Shown one piece after another: positions 37,465 through 48,319 of a DNA stretch of 64,000 bases (position 1 is the stretch's first letter; each line of letters opens with the position of its first letter). This DNA is from Strix aluco (Eukaryota > Chordata > Aves > Strigiformes > Strigidae). The stretch lies in contig NW_027436642.1 in assembly GCF_031877795.1 (NCBI RefSeq), forward strand, positions 1,724,777 through 1,788,776, written 5' to 3'. The notes below the pieces were generated by a model that ran no database searches, was not told the origin of the DNA, and saw nothing but the letters and a program-made list of their open reading frames with translations. The position numbers and the translations under genes are program-made.

Positions 37465-37937
37465 TCACCTGTGAGGGGGAAGGCCCCGGAGGTAGTAGAC
37501 CCAGGAGACACCCCCTGCCCCAGTGCAGGACACCACCATCTTGCGGGTGACGGGGGCTGTGCCAGGGGTCAGGCCACCCTCGAAGGAGATGGAGAGGGAG
37601 GTGGTCTGCTTGGAGCGCAAGCTCTCGGGGGCCCTGAGGGTGAAGGCCAGGTGCTCCACCCGGTACTGGAAGGCCATGGGCTGCAGGAAGATGTTCTTGA
37701 AGGGGATGGAGGTGCTGTCATCAGCCTGGATGGGGGAGGGGCCCTGGGACTTGGGGGGAGGGCCAGGCCCAAGAGGGGGATGCTGTATTCCCCACCAAGC
37801 AGGGAGGAGAGCTGCAGTGTGGCCCTGGCTTCACCCAGCTGGCAGGGCTCGAAGGTCACATCCATGCTCACCTCCGAGCCTCCCGGGTTGGCAGGGGACA
37901 CGCCGATGGTTTTCGTCAGGAAGCCGGCGCAGTTGGT
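37465..37937 (-). CDS. HYDIN: HYDIN exon X, last coding exon, with one-base deletion
   Basis: Encodes TNCAGFLTKTIGVS, VTFEPCQLGEARATLQLSSL, GGEYSIPLLGLALPP; the frame then shifts at a run of six C (37,753-37,758 as G on the + strand). The other frame continues as SQGPSPIQADDSTSIPFKN, RSKQTTSLSISFEGG, RKMVVSCT and VSWVYYLRGLPPHR with TGA. One more C would restore a single 158-codon reading. Acceptor CTCCCCTGTGCAG. Its end matches the human C-terminus. Confidence 0.92.
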
Positions 37938-38426
37938 CTGCACAGGGGAGAGAAGAGACCATGGAGGGGGCGGGTCACAAAAGCAGATCCAGCACCTCAG
38001 GAAGAAACAGAAGGTCCCCACCGTCACATTGTCTAGGGTCCCTGTCCCTTGCCTGTCACTGCGCCTGTCCCCCCCACCACTTGCCAGTGAGGAATGGCCA
38101 TCAGGAATGTCCAAACGTGCCCAGCAGGGACAACCCTGCACCCAAGTTCTGGAGGACCTTAAACCCCAGCCCTGGCAGTAACGGGGAAGTCTTGCATGGG
38201 CCACGGAACCTGCAAGAGCAGCTCCAGAAAGGGCAGCAGAGAACATCTGCAAGTGAAGACAGGCCGGCTGGGGACAAGCCCAGCATTGGTGGGGAGACCC
38301 GCAGGCTCATGTGGCCACCCCAGCTCAGCCAGGCCAAGCTAGAGGGGTAGGATCCCTTGACAGAGAGGGCTGATGCTGGCCAGACAAGCTGCCTCCCAGC
38401 AAGGGCCCAGGGCAGGCTGGGGTCAC

Positions 38427-38650
38427 CTGGAGTGGTAGTTGGTCTTCTGCTGGGCGTAATTCATTATTTTGGTGGTCATGGTCTGACTAGAGCCCAGTGT
38501 GGTGCAGAAGTAGAGGGGCTTCTCCGGCCCACTCATGGTGGCTTTCAGGTGCAGATTGTAATAGAAAGAGCCCAAGCTGCTGCTCCGGAGCACCAGGCAC
38601 CCGGTGCTCTCACCCACTTTCACAGGCTGATACTCAAAGACAAGATCATC
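38427..38650 (-). CDS. HYDIN: HYDIN exon W, phase conflict at its end
   Basis: 224 bp encoding DDLVFEYQPVKVGESTG, FYYNLHLKATMSGPEKP and LGSSQTMTTKIMNYAQQKT. Acceptor TTCCTCCCAG, donor GTGACC. It ends in phase 2, but exon X starts in phase 0; one missing G at the AG/GT border would reconcile them. Confidence 0.88.
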
Positions 38651-39274
38651 CTGGGAGGAACCAAAGGAGAAGCCACTGAGTCAGGCAGAGATGGGGAAAG
38701 CAGGGCCTGCAACAGGGGAAATCGGTCCCTGGTGTGCTCCAGCAGTGCTGGAAGGCAGCCCAGCACCCTCCCTTGCTCCAGGTCCCTCTCTCTGGGGCAG
38801 AGCCTTGCTACATCTGGGGGACAGTTCACTCGGGGGACCGTCCCCAACAGCTCAGAGCCCTCCAGCACTATCCCAGAAGCTTCCCACCCTAAAATGCCCC
38901 TCTACTCCCCCAGGGCAAAAAACACCTATCGATCGAGGCTGCAAACTCCCTGCCAGTGGGGTGAGGCATGCCCTGCAGCCACTCTAAACTGAAAATACCC
39001 ACACTAAATACAGAGCCTGTGGCACAAGGACCCGCCCTGTGAGGCCTGATGGAAACATCTCAGAAGGGGTAGCATGGCAGACTCCACCAGCGCAGGGCGA
39101 TTCCCACTAGGCATCTTCTTACACTCTGCTTCCCCTCCAGATTATTAGTAGGTGGGAGCTGTCACCCTTGGGAAGAAGCCCCAGATGGTTCATGCAGGGC
39201 GTCACCCCTCAGGACCACCCACTCCCAGAAAGGCTGCAGGAGAGGAGAGCACACTGCATGAGCTTTGCTCCTAC

Positions 39275-39505
39275 CTCCGACTGCGCAGGAACAGTGAAAT
39301 GTGGGGGAACACTGATGTCGGGCACTTTGCAACGTACAGCAAACGTCACCGGGACAGGCAGAGGGTTGTCCACCTTGACGGTGGCAGACACTCTCTGCCC
39401 AACAGCACCGGTCACTTCAAGAGTGCTGATGGGTCCTGAAGCAGTGGCCTTGAAAGTCACCATGTAGAACAAGTACTCCTTGGTCACCTTGTTGAGGAAG
39501 GTCAC
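39275..39505 (-). CDS. HYDIN: HYDIN exon V
   Basis: 231 bp, 77 codons: VTFLNKVTKEYLFYMVTFKA, VDNPLPVPVTFAVRC, KVPDISVPPHFTVPAQSE. Acceptor TTTTTCTCCGATTCAG, donor GTAGGA, phase 0 at both ends. Intact. Confidence 0.93.
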
Positions 39506-39928
39506 CTGAATCGGAGAAAAAGGGCAGCGCTGGTCATTCTGCACATAAAAATATACCAGCTGTGCTGAAGCCAGCCTCAAGAGCACCAAGCTCAGCACCC
39601 TGCTTCCAAGAACGGCTGTAAGCAGCCACCGAGGAAGAGTGCGAGGCTGGGGAAAGCGTGTGAGGTATTTCTACTTGATACTCTCCCGACTGCCCATTGA
39701 TTCCAGCTCACCAGTGTCCTGGTCCACCTGTGCTTAGCAGCCCCCGGTGGGACCCTCACAGAGACTGACAGGTGAGTGGGGGGTGTGGAGAGATGCCTGC
39801 TGTTCAGTACCCACCCAGGACACCTACAGTCCCACCAGTGGGCACGGGGAGGTATGAGAGCAGGCGTGTAGCTTCTCAGGAAGTCAACAGCTCCTTGGAA
39901 GGCCCCACAGCCCCATGTCCACACTTAC

Positions 39929-40079
39929 CATTGCGTTAAAGACTGCTTCCTTGTAGGAGAGGAAGGTGAGCTTGTAGTCCTTCTTGGCAGAGCCTGGCAC
40001 ATCAATGTATTCCAGCCCCTGCAGCACAGAACTGCTTTCCAGGTTTTCTGGTTTGAGCATGTCTACCACCACGAGGAAC
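39929..40079 (-). CDS. HYDIN: HYDIN exon U
   Basis: 151 bp encoding FLVVVDMLKPENLESS, LQGLEYIDVPGSAKKDYKL and EAVFNAM. Acceptor TTCTCACCCACAG, donor GTAAGT; one base in, phase 0 out. Intact. Confidence 0.92.
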
Positions 40080-40394
40080 CTGTGGGTGAGAAGAATGCAG
40101 TGAAGGTCAACAGGAAGGACTCCCACAGGACACCCCTCATGGTGGGGTACAACCCAGCCCCTCTCTTCCTCAATGCCCCCGAGGGAGCCAGCTCTCATCT
40201 GCCTGGGAGGAAAGCCCTCCAGGACGGGTCTGCGTAGGCAGAACATGGCCAGTGTGATCCCAGACACCTACAGGCAGAAATAACCAAGGAGAGTGAAAAG
40301 CTTGCAGGAAGGAGCTTCCAGGCAGTGGGAAGCTCTTCCTTGCACCACTGCAGGGATTGCTGATGGGATGAGACTTCCTGGGCTAGAGTCACCA

Positions 40395-40462
40395 CTGTGT
40401 GGCCTGTTCAGCCAGTTGGAGACAGGGATGAGCTCAGTGTAGGAAGTCCTACATGGCACCTG
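40395..40462 (-). CDS. HYDIN: HYDIN exon T, donor disrupted
   Basis: 68 bp encoding QVPCRTSYTELIPVSNWLNR then PH. Acceptor ACCATTTCCAG. The next exon needs this one to end at CACAG, but what follows is TGGTGACT rather than GT. A GTGACT two bases later would add TG, shift frame and hit a stop. Confidence 0.85.
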
Positions 40463-40654
40463 CTGGAAATGGTCCCTGAACACTTTGGGGTCTCAGCAGT
40501 CCCTTGCAGGAGATAGTACAAGCCTGTCCCATCTGGCAATGGGAAATAGAGGGAGTCCTAGAGACAAGAAATAGGGTAAGTGAGCTCGCCTGCTCTCTGC
40601 CTGGACCAGTTACTGGCTCTTCAGCACACCTGGACAGTCCCATGTCTCAGGCTG

Positions 40655-40780
40655 CCACCTGAGCAGCTTTGGGCAGGTCCAGCTGGCAGACCTGTGACCG
40701 CAGCCCCGTGTCTTTCGCCGGTGGAGATGGCATCGTCGTACCCACTGGGGCTGGCGCAGTGACAGGACACGGGCAGCATG
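40655..40780 (-). CDS. Possible decayed HYDIN exon between S and T
   Basis: Between exons S and T, the minus strand has an acceptor-like TTGCTCTGCCCAG, then RHGAA, and in another frame QLDLPKAAQ before a GTGGCA donor-like site. The expected human exon contains HG and LPKA in that order. Only these scraps match, so this is weak. Confidence 0.25.
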
Positions 40781-41789
40781 TCTGGGCAGAGCAAGCTCAC
40801 AGCGGCCCTGCAGCAGAGCTGCTCTGACCATCCTAACACCCCTTTCCCTGGGCACATCAGCTGCCAGCCCTGTGCTCGTGCAGGGACAGCTGTGCTAAGG
40901 GGGTGGCAGTCCCTGCTAAGCTCGACTGCCCCAGCATTACTGCCTGTCAGCTGGCACGGCAGGGTCCCACCAGCCAGGGTGAGCCATGGAAAGTTCATAT
41001 CCAGTCCTCATCTGGGGTGCCAGTGGGTCACAGCCACCTACCCTGGGGCATCTCCTCTGCCTCCAGAGCAGCTGAAAACTGTGGGACTCTTCATGCAGGG
41101 CTGTATGTTAAAGAGATGCTGAGCATGTCCAACCCCACAGGGCACGGATCTGCTGAGCACCCTGGAGATTGTGCCCACAAGTCTCCAGCCTCCACTCAGG
41201 CCTAAATTCTGGTGTGGGAGAAGGTCAGCTGGAGTGGGACAAGGACCCCAGCAGCTCCAGCACCCCAGAGCCCTTCTGCACTGACCCCCTTGATTTAAGA
41301 GCTTGCCCCTGGTCTGCCCATGCGACCAGAGGGGCCAGTCACCCCCATCTGCCCAGTCCCAGACCTGCAGGAAGGGCTCTTTCCAAAGCTCCTGAAGGAG
41401 ATGTCAAGAGAGATCTCAGTGTCATTTCCCACCTGGCTGCTCATGGCCGGGGGGGGCACTGAGAAATGGCAAGGCAGCTTCTCCCCTCTAGTTCCCTGTG
41501 TGCTGCAAAAGGGCCCCAGCAGGGCAGTGCAGGCAGAAGTGGTCATGCCCAGGGCGTGGGGAGCCTGTGCAGCCCATAGGGCTGAGCACAGGGGTCTCTG
41601 AGCCCCCCTGGGCTGCACAGGCAACGACCAGGAGCTGCACAAAACAAACTTCATTTCCTGGACCATCAGACAGCCTGGCTTTTTAGGTTAGCTGCTCCAG
41701 TACGTTTAGTGGTCAGTCCAGACCTCCCACCTGAACTTCCCTTACACCTGGCCTCTAGCCACCAAGAAACCCAGTTTCCAACATAGGAT

Positions 41790-41872
41790 CTCAGGATAAT
41801 TTCTGTTCATAGGGGACCTCTGAAGGTCATCTCGTCCAACCTCCTGCCCAAAGCAATGAGGGTCATGCTCTG
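41790..41872 (-). mobile_element. CR1 3'-end scrap, antisense
   Basis: GGGGACCTCTGAAGGTCAT and TCGTCCAACCTCCTGCCCAA are the standard antisense CR1 3'-end text. It lies 30 bp downstream of exon S in the intron. Confidence 0.75.
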
Positions 41873-41902
41873 AGGGTCAGCGTGCTGGCACAGCTCACAT
41901 AC

Positions 41903-42095
41903 CTGATGCTTCTTGTTCTCAGAGCTCATGGTTAGGGGTTCGTAAGTGATCGTGTAGGGCTTGTGGAAAAATTCAGGCCCCTTCCAGTGTTGCCCCTCAA
42001 TGACGCCTTGCACAGTGCAAGTCCTTATTGTTCGGGTTGGACAGGAGGATGGTCTGACTGTGCTTCTCGCGCATGGCACACGTGAAAGTCAGCGT
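41903..42095 (-). CDS. HYDIN: HYDIN exon S with one-base insertion
   Basis: 193 bp between phase 0 neighbours, one base too many. Frame 1 reads TLTFTCAMREKHSQTILLSN; after AATAAG an extra G at about 42,023-42,024 shifts into the frame reading VIEGQHWKGPEF and KPYTITYEPL. Removing it aligns codon for codon to human HYDIN, with TGG changed to TGC. About seven residues after GPEF are also absent, in frame. Confidence 0.9.
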
Positions 42096-42933
42096 CTGCA
42101 ACAGAGGAGCACAGAGGCTGCTTGGTCACAGCGAGGAACCCTTTCCACTCTGACTAGCTTTATGCACAGGGAGAGGCTTTTCCTTGTCGTATACCAAATT
42201 TCCATTTGAGCATAGATCTTGGCGTAAATCAAATTGTTGGTTCTTAGAGAAGGAAGAGGAATGAGTCTTTTGCATGCTGGGTGAAGGGGGCTGCTGCCTC
42301 CCTAGGAGGGGAGAAAGAAAACTGAAAGCCCTGGAAGGATCTCTCTCCTGTGCAAGGACAAGTCCTGCAGCCGCGCAGTCCCTTCGTGGGCAGGCTGACG
42401 AGCAGTTCCTGATTCTCTCTTGGGAGCAAGAGCCAACACCTCCCAGCTGCATGCTCCTGCAAGGCCTGTAAGGGCCAGGAGTCCTTCACGTGGCATCCCT
42501 GTTCCCCAGGAGCTGGATGCAGATGCCTTGTCCGCTCCTAGTGCTGAATGCCCTCCCCCGCCCCGACAGGGAGGAAAAATGTGGGTGCCGGTGCCATATT
42601 GTGGCTATAGATGGGTGGCTCTGGGGGACGTGGGGGGGGTCTCAGAAAAGCCCTGCAGGGTGTCCCCACGGCAAAGGTGCTGCAGGGCAGAGCCAGGACA
42701 GCTGAGGTACTCGCTGGAGGAACAGCACCTTTAATAGGTGAGGAAGGCAACTACAGGGCTCACAGATTTTGGGAACCCTGCCCAGGGGTTTTCTCAGCTC
42801 TCTAGGACACCCAGGCAGGATGACAGGCAGGAGTGACTCTATGCCTGTAAGATTCCTCTAGTTCCTGCCCTGGGAGAGATGTGGTGCAAATGGTGGGGTA
42901 AGGGGGCACCTGTCCTGTCTCTGTTCCAGTTAC

Positions 42934-43153
42934 CTCTTTGGACACAGGGGTCTCCATGCAGCATCCTGCCAGCGTAAGCTGGAGCGGCTCACTGCCCTCG
43001 ATGAAGCACTGCAGGCCCTCGCACTGGATAGCACAGCTCAGCTTAGAGGGGCAGAAGGTCACAACGAAGGGAACGTCCATTCCTGGGAAGATGTAACCCT
43101 TTGTGGGGCTGATGCAGAAATCTGGCTTGAAGCTCTTGATGTCCCACTTAAAC
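42934..43153 (-). CDS. HYDIN: HYDIN exon R
   Basis: 220 bp encoding FKWDIKSFKPDFCISPTKGY, GMDVPFVVTFCPSKL and EPLQLTLAGCC to SKE. Acceptor TTTCCTTGGCAAG, donor GTAACT; one base in, phase 0 out. Intact. Confidence 0.92.
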
Positions 43154-43499
43154 CTTGCCAAGGAAAGCACAAGGACAGAAAGGAACGATTAACAACCGGG
43201 AGGCTGCGAACACAACGTGCCATTTCTAATTCTCTTGTGGGCTTTTCCACAGCATCTCAGGCAGGGTGCTGAGCCACCTGGCACTAAGGCTTCAGGTTGG
43301 GCAGGACTCAGCTGCACCCATCCGTAAACAAGCTTTTGGTTGTACCCCTTGCTAAGTTCCAGGGCCTGACTGCACAGCCTTGGCTGCACAACTCCCCACT
43401 GGAATGGAAAAGCAGACGACAACTCTCTGGGCAAGCTACAGCTCCATCCAACCCTCACCCAAGCTCTCGGCCACCAGAGAGGACAGGGCTTTGCATTAC

Positions 43500-43780
43500 T
43501 TGACTCCTATGTCGCCCGTGTTCTGCATGGTGAGGTGCCAGGATGTGTAGCTCTGCTGCACCACCACTCCGAAGCTGAGGTGTTCCTGGTCCAAGCTCAC
43601 GTGGGTGCCCTGGCAGGAGCCCCACACCATGAAGAGGGAACGCACCAGGCCACTGCACTCCAACATCACTTCTTCGGTGAACGGCTGGATGCAGCACTTT
43701 GGGGAGAAGATCACTTCCACTTTACAGGTCTCTCCTTTGGGCTTCAGGCTTAGTTCATTGGTGGGCTTCAAGCAGAGAAC
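43500..43780 (-). CDS. HYDIN: HYDIN exon Q
   Basis: 281 bp encoding VLCLKPTNELSLKPKGETCK, VEVIFSPKC, CSGLVRSLFMVWGSCQG, SLDQEHLSFG and NTGDIGV. Acceptor ATTTCTTTGGGCAG, donor GTAATG; phase 0 in, phase 2 out. Intact. Confidence 0.92.
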
Positions 43781-44275
43781 CTGCCCAAAGAAATGAGTGG
43801 AGACTACTTCATCGGGCAACCGAGCTGTGAATCCTCCATAGAGTCTTCCCATTCCTGTTCTGTTCCCATCAACATTGCCCCAGTCCTACTCATTCCCAGG
43901 TACACATCCTCAGCTACCAAAGGAATTTTCCTGTGATGTGTGCATCCAGCCACGGTGAGCTGGACTACGTCTTCCAAAGTAATTTCACTTGAGCTCCAGG
44001 AGAGCCATAACTCTTGGTCTTTAAAGATTACATTTCCATACCTAATACATCCTAACATATGTGTCTGAAACAGGTGAGGAATGGTACCTTCTTCTCACTT
44101 CTGGCTATGAGGGGAGTCCTGACACCTGGCTCAGATGAGGCACTCACACTGCCCAGCAGGGAGGACAGGACAGCACACAACTGTAATTAGCTACTAGCTC
44201 CCCCCAGAGCAGCTCACAGCTACCTGCAGGCATCCCTGGAGGCACAGCAAAGTGCTCTCCAGTGAAGAAAGGGGC

Positions 44276-44428
44276 CTTCCTGCAGCTCTGGCATGGTTGA
44301 CTTGAGACTGAGCTTAAAAGTGAGAGGAGCAGCACTGTTGTTGGCTATGGTGACAATCTTCTTCACCATCTGTCCGATGGAGAGGGCTCCCAGCTTCACC
44401 ACCTTTCCTTGTGGTTCCACATGAAGTG
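44276..44428 (-). CDS. HYDIN: HYDIN exon P, splice sites compromised
   Basis: The open reading is LHVEPQGKVVKLGALSIGQM, then ANNSAAPLTFKLS and TMPELQEG. The conserved part lacks a workable frame: AG dinucleotides upstream leave phase 1 where exon O needs phase 0, and the expected donor after PELQEG reads GCCCCT. A GTAGCT donor at 44,222 exists but would break phase with exon Q. Edges are therefore approximate. Confidence 0.75.
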
Positions 44429-44489
44429 CTAAGGCTTGGACCATAGGCCCAAGCCAGAGTTGACCTATAGATGAATCCTGTATATTTTA

Positions 44490-45270
44490 TAACCATTGTG
44501 CTAACAGGTATTATACTAAGTTATAACAAACCACCTATTCTGATATAAAGGGTGGAAGTGTTGAAGCCTGAGCAACAGGCCCTGAACCAAAACTGTTAAC
44601 TCAGTATGTAATCATTAATGAAATATGCATGGAGGATGGAGCTATCTTGGATGTATCTTTCCCTTCCTTTGTATATGAATAGAATAACAGAGTCATGGAG
44701 GCAGGTGCCTGTCCTCGAGGCCTGATGTGAGACCTTGTGCATAATCCGATCCGATAAGCAGAGAAATTCCCTTAGTTTCTTCCTTGAGCCCTGGCCAGGC
44801 TCTGGGGGGAACCTAATGTGAAATTTAAACCAGATATTTCCACTTAAAACAAAGGTGCCAGCTATTCTGGCTTGCTGATTTTTAGGTATATAAGGCTGGA
44901 CCCGCTCACAGTGACTTTGGGTCCCTCACCTATGGGTGGACGCACTGCGTAGGATTTCCCACTCGCCGGGACAGGCTCAACAAATCCTCGCTGCACCCGG
45001 GGCTGCCCAGCGCCTGCAGGTCTGGATGGTGGGAACGGGTGCAAGTGGTGATGGATCTTTCTTAATCACTATTCTCTCTCTCAGGTAGTAATGATTTCAT
45101 GCATTACCCTGTATTTTCCTATTTGTTTAAATGCACTATTCTGTCTTTTCTTACTGTATGTTTTCTGTATTATTCTGTTATATTATTTAGTTATTTCTAG
45201 TAAAATATGCCTGCTCTTTTCACTCTGGTGTCTGAGTTTAATTGATATCCCTAATCAGCAAAACACCACA
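44490..45270 (+). mobile_element. LTR-like element (probable solo LTR), + orientation
   Basis: A TATATAA box lies at 44,887-44,893, followed about 300 bp later by an AT-rich end with AGTAAAATATGCC, CACTCTGGTGTCTGAG and a terminal ACACCACA at 45,263-45,270. This looks like U3-R-U5 of an avian ERV-type LTR. The left edge is uncertain (44,470-44,500) and I cannot define a target duplication. No coding part is present. It lies in the HYDIN intron right against exon P. Confidence 0.5.
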
Positions 45271-45454
45271 ACGTCAACCTAAGGCAGGAGAAATTAATAT
45301 AAAGCAAAAGGAAAGAAGGAGAAAAGGTTTTCTGACACCCTTGTGGCAGAAAACTAAAACATGGTAGGCTGGGGAAGAGACGAGGAAAACGAGCGAGAAA
45401 GCTGTGCCCGCGGCCTGTGCCACCTGGGGTTTTAAGATTTGGATTTCATCTCAC

Positions 45455-45653
45455 CTTCATTTCCGTGCCCCTTCCTCGGACCTCAATAGTTTGCTGGCAA
45501 AGACCGTTGATTTCAAAAGGGATGAGCTCATGGTAAGACGCAATCTCTCTGGGATAGAAAGTGATGGGCACCGCCACTGTCCCTCCTGGGCGTAGGACGT
45601 ACCCTGGGAAGTCCACATGGAGGTGTGAGGTGCTGGTGAACAAGCAGCTCAGA
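45455..45653 (-). CDS. HYDIN: HYDIN exon O
   Basis: 199 bp encoding LSCLFTSTSHLHVDFPGYVL, VAVPITFYPREIASYHELIP and FEINGLCQQTIEV. Acceptor TGCTTTCTGCCAG, donor GTGAGA; ends in phase 0 after TEMK. Intact and very strongly conserved. Confidence 0.92.
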
Positions 45654-45836
45654 CTGGCAGAAAGCACAGCTGAGAGGAGCAGAGGTGTCACAAGGCTGTG
45701 TGTGCAACATCAGGGCTACTTAGGGCTCTCCTGTCTCCTCTCCCTGCGTCCTCAGGATGTCACCCACAGTGCTCATGAAGACATGGAGCAGGCACATGCT
45801 AAGCAAGGGCCGAAGGAGTGTGTGGAGAAGGCCTAC

Positions 45837-45999
45837 CTCACATCCTTATCTGGCTGGTTCGTGATGATGAGGCTCTGATGGGAAGGTGCCATTCCAGCAT
45901 AGTAGATGAAGCAGGTTCCAAAGTTGAGTCTGGTAGTGGAGAAGTGGACAGTGGGCACTACCACAGTGGCCAGGAACACGCAGGTAAACCCTTGTTGAT
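45837..45999 (-). CDS. HYDIN: HYDIN exon N, apparent frameshift at its start
   Basis: 163 bp encoding GFTCVFLATVVVPTVHFS, LNFGTCFIYYAGMAP and ITNQPDKDV. The donor is AG then GTAGGC, chosen because it completes the serine before LSCLF in exon O. Joined in phase 0 from exon M it reads INKGLPACSW and soon stops; the homologous frame is one base off, so an indel lies near 45,988-45,992 unless exon M uses another donor. Confidence 0.82.
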
Positions 46000-46563
46000 C
46001 TGGCGAGGAGAAAGACAGCATAAGCCCACTGAAGAGATGGGAACTACAACTGCAAACACCGAGGAAGAGGATGGGGGGCAGCTGGCTGCACTGACAATAA
46101 GGAAAAGCAAGTGCCAAAAGACTCCAGAATGGCAATAGAAGGTAGAAGGCTTGGTCCAAGAGGGAATGGGTTTTTGGAGAGTCGTGGCCCTGCTTTGTGC
46201 AGCCACATGCTGAGCTGTGCGGCCACATGCTGGCAGGACCTTTCTGCACGGTGGGACCAGCGCAGCAGAGGCCTGGCAAGGAGAAACAGCTCCATCTCCA
46301 CACACATCTAGGACCCCCCCAGATTAGGGGCAGAGGGGGCCTGGGGGATATGCCCTGCCACAAAAGTGCTGCCCAAAGTCATCCTGGGTAAGCACTTATT
46401 AAAATACTCCATTCAGAAGCTGTCAGGCTCTTTATTTCTGCAACAGGAGCCTCTTTGCCTTGTTCAGGCTCTTCAGTGACAGAGCTCACCCCTAGCTCTG
46501 GGCTCCTGCTGCCAAGCTGCTGCGTAGGAGGTGAAGGTCCCGTATTAAACCCTCGTGCCTCAC

Positions 46564-46782
46564 CTGAAGCGTCAGCTCTACGTCTTTTAAAGAGCACATC
46601 CTCTGTGGGTGAAAAGCCAGCTGGGTCTCTGCTTTCCCCTTCGCCTGCAAGACTGTCTGAGGGGTGACAGTAAGGACCTGCTTACAGGCTGCGGGGCCAC
46701 TCAGTTCCCACGAGAAGGTGAAGCTGAACTTGCTGTTATTGTGGATGCTAAAGAGATGCTGGACATTCTTGTTCAGCTGTAC
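46564..46782 (-). CDS. HYDIN: HYDIN exon M
   Basis: 219 bp, 73 codons with no stop: VQLNKNVQHLFSIHNNSKFS, FTFSWELSG, RMCSLKDVELTLQ. Acceptor TTTTCCCTGCAG, donor GTGAGG, phase 0 at both ends. The phase 0 end conflicts with exon N; a weak donor GTTTAA 13 bases further on would restore it. Confidence 0.85.
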
Positions 46783-47045
46783 CTGCAGGGAAAAGCAGTG
46801 AGGACTGGGGGTTAGAGCACATGCAAAGTGTCAGCTGGCCCAGCAAGTGCTCCTCCCTAATGTGCTCCTGCATTTTTCATATTCAGCTAATGACCTGTAT
46901 GAAAGATCAATCTCCCTCCCTCCAGAGACCCATAAATGAAGAAAAACATTCCCTTGTGTTCAAACATCTCTGTGAAGCTCCTGGTTCAGGCCCAACGTTG
47001 CAGGCCTTTGTGGGGCAAATGGTTCAGGGAAGCAGTGCTGCTCAC

Positions 47046-47253
47046 CTCCTTGAAATCAATGACGTTGATCTCCTGTGCACTGAGCTCCGTGACACAGCCG
47101 TCGCTGTCCTCACACCTGACAGACGTGTGCACGCTATAGCCGGTGGCCTTGATATTCAAGGAGAGGGGCTGGGTCTTCCTCTTGACATCGCACTTGAGGC
47201 TGAAGACCGCCTCTCCTTCTAGCGTTGGTGTGAAGAAGACTGTAATGGGAAAC
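47046..47253 (-). CDS. HYDIN: HYDIN exon L
   Basis: 208 bp encoding FPITVFFTPTLEGEAVFSLK, then GYSVHTSVRCED and INVIDFKE. Acceptor CTTCTCTCGCCAG, donor GTGAGC; enters with one base and leaves in phase 0. Intact. Confidence 0.9.
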
Positions 47254-48319
47254 CTGGCGAGAGAAGACCCTTTTTGCTCCATTTGCCATCTCTTGGCTTT
47301 CCTGGCCACACGTTGCCTGCTCTATGGGAGAGCAGCTGTGCAATGGCCCTGGTGAGGCCCCAGGCCTGGGAGAAAGCAGGAGCAGCACTCTGCCTTTCCA
47401 GGGCCTTCCACTATGGAGCAAGCCCTGGTCAGCCCTGCTTAGGGTACAATGATCCCATGCAATGAAATGCCAGAGGATACAACAACAAGGCATCAAACCC
47501 TGAGCTAACGCTGACCTTACTGCCCTGTCCACGTGCTACAGGGCACCACCGGGTCGAGACCCCGCTTCTGTCCCAGACACAAAGGAGGGCACTCATGGAG
47601 ACCCCCAGTCTCTCTGATCTATATGACAAGGGTAAGTAACATCCTCTTTGCCAAGAGGAGTCGTCCAGCTCCCGTGACAGCAGCACAGCGTGGGTGCCAC
47701 CAAACTGCCTCTTTGTAATTTTTGTGGGTAATTTCTGGGTATGTGATCAAAACCAAACAAACTACAGAGATTTAAGGAATTACCACTTCTCAGGTGAGCC
47801 ACAGTAACTGATGCAGGATGCTTTCTTGCACTCTGTGGCAAGCCAAAATTCAGCATCTTTTAAGACACAGCAAAGCTGCCTGGAGCTAATGTGTTCTCCT
47901 TACACCCTGGCAGGCTGGGAGTGGGCACAGGGACATCCATGATGGATCAGCAAATGAGTTGGTGACTGCTTATACCGCTTGAACTCACGATCACGTCTGA
48001 GCACAAATCATGGCTGCAGTTTACAAGAAAAGAGCATCTGCTTTCTGACAGGTGATCCTGCAAAACACAGCTAGTCGCCTAAGCCTGTTGCTGTCCCCCA
48101 TGACGGGCTCAAATGCTGCCTGCAGTGCTGCTTCTGTGCTTTGTTGTTTTTGGCCCTGCACCGACCGCGCATGGTGGGCTTTCTCGCTAAAGGAACACAG
48201 GGAAGAGAGGAGACCTTGCCCACTTAGAGCTGCTGGCTCAGGGGTCACAGGGGTAATACCCCCAAACATGCTTTTGTCACCAAAACTAGAAGATCCAAAG
48301 CCTGAATTTCTGCACCCAC
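47254..48319 (-). other. Gap where about 100 HYDIN residues should lie
   Basis: Exon I ends at the GKQAE motif and the next recognisable exon starts at FPITVFFTP. In the human protein about 100 residues, including an ASH-type repeat, separate these points. I read the minus strand across this 1.07 kb in all frames and found no convincing match, so one or two exons appear deleted or too decayed to see. Confidence 0.55.

Noticed and set aside
37345-38350. Overlapping + strand open frames of ~275 codons
   Set aside because: They are antisense to HYDIN exon X and its intron; GC-rich coding sequence often leaves the opposite strand open.
46960-47250. + strand frame over exon L
   Set aside because: Shadow of HYDIN exon L on the minus strand.
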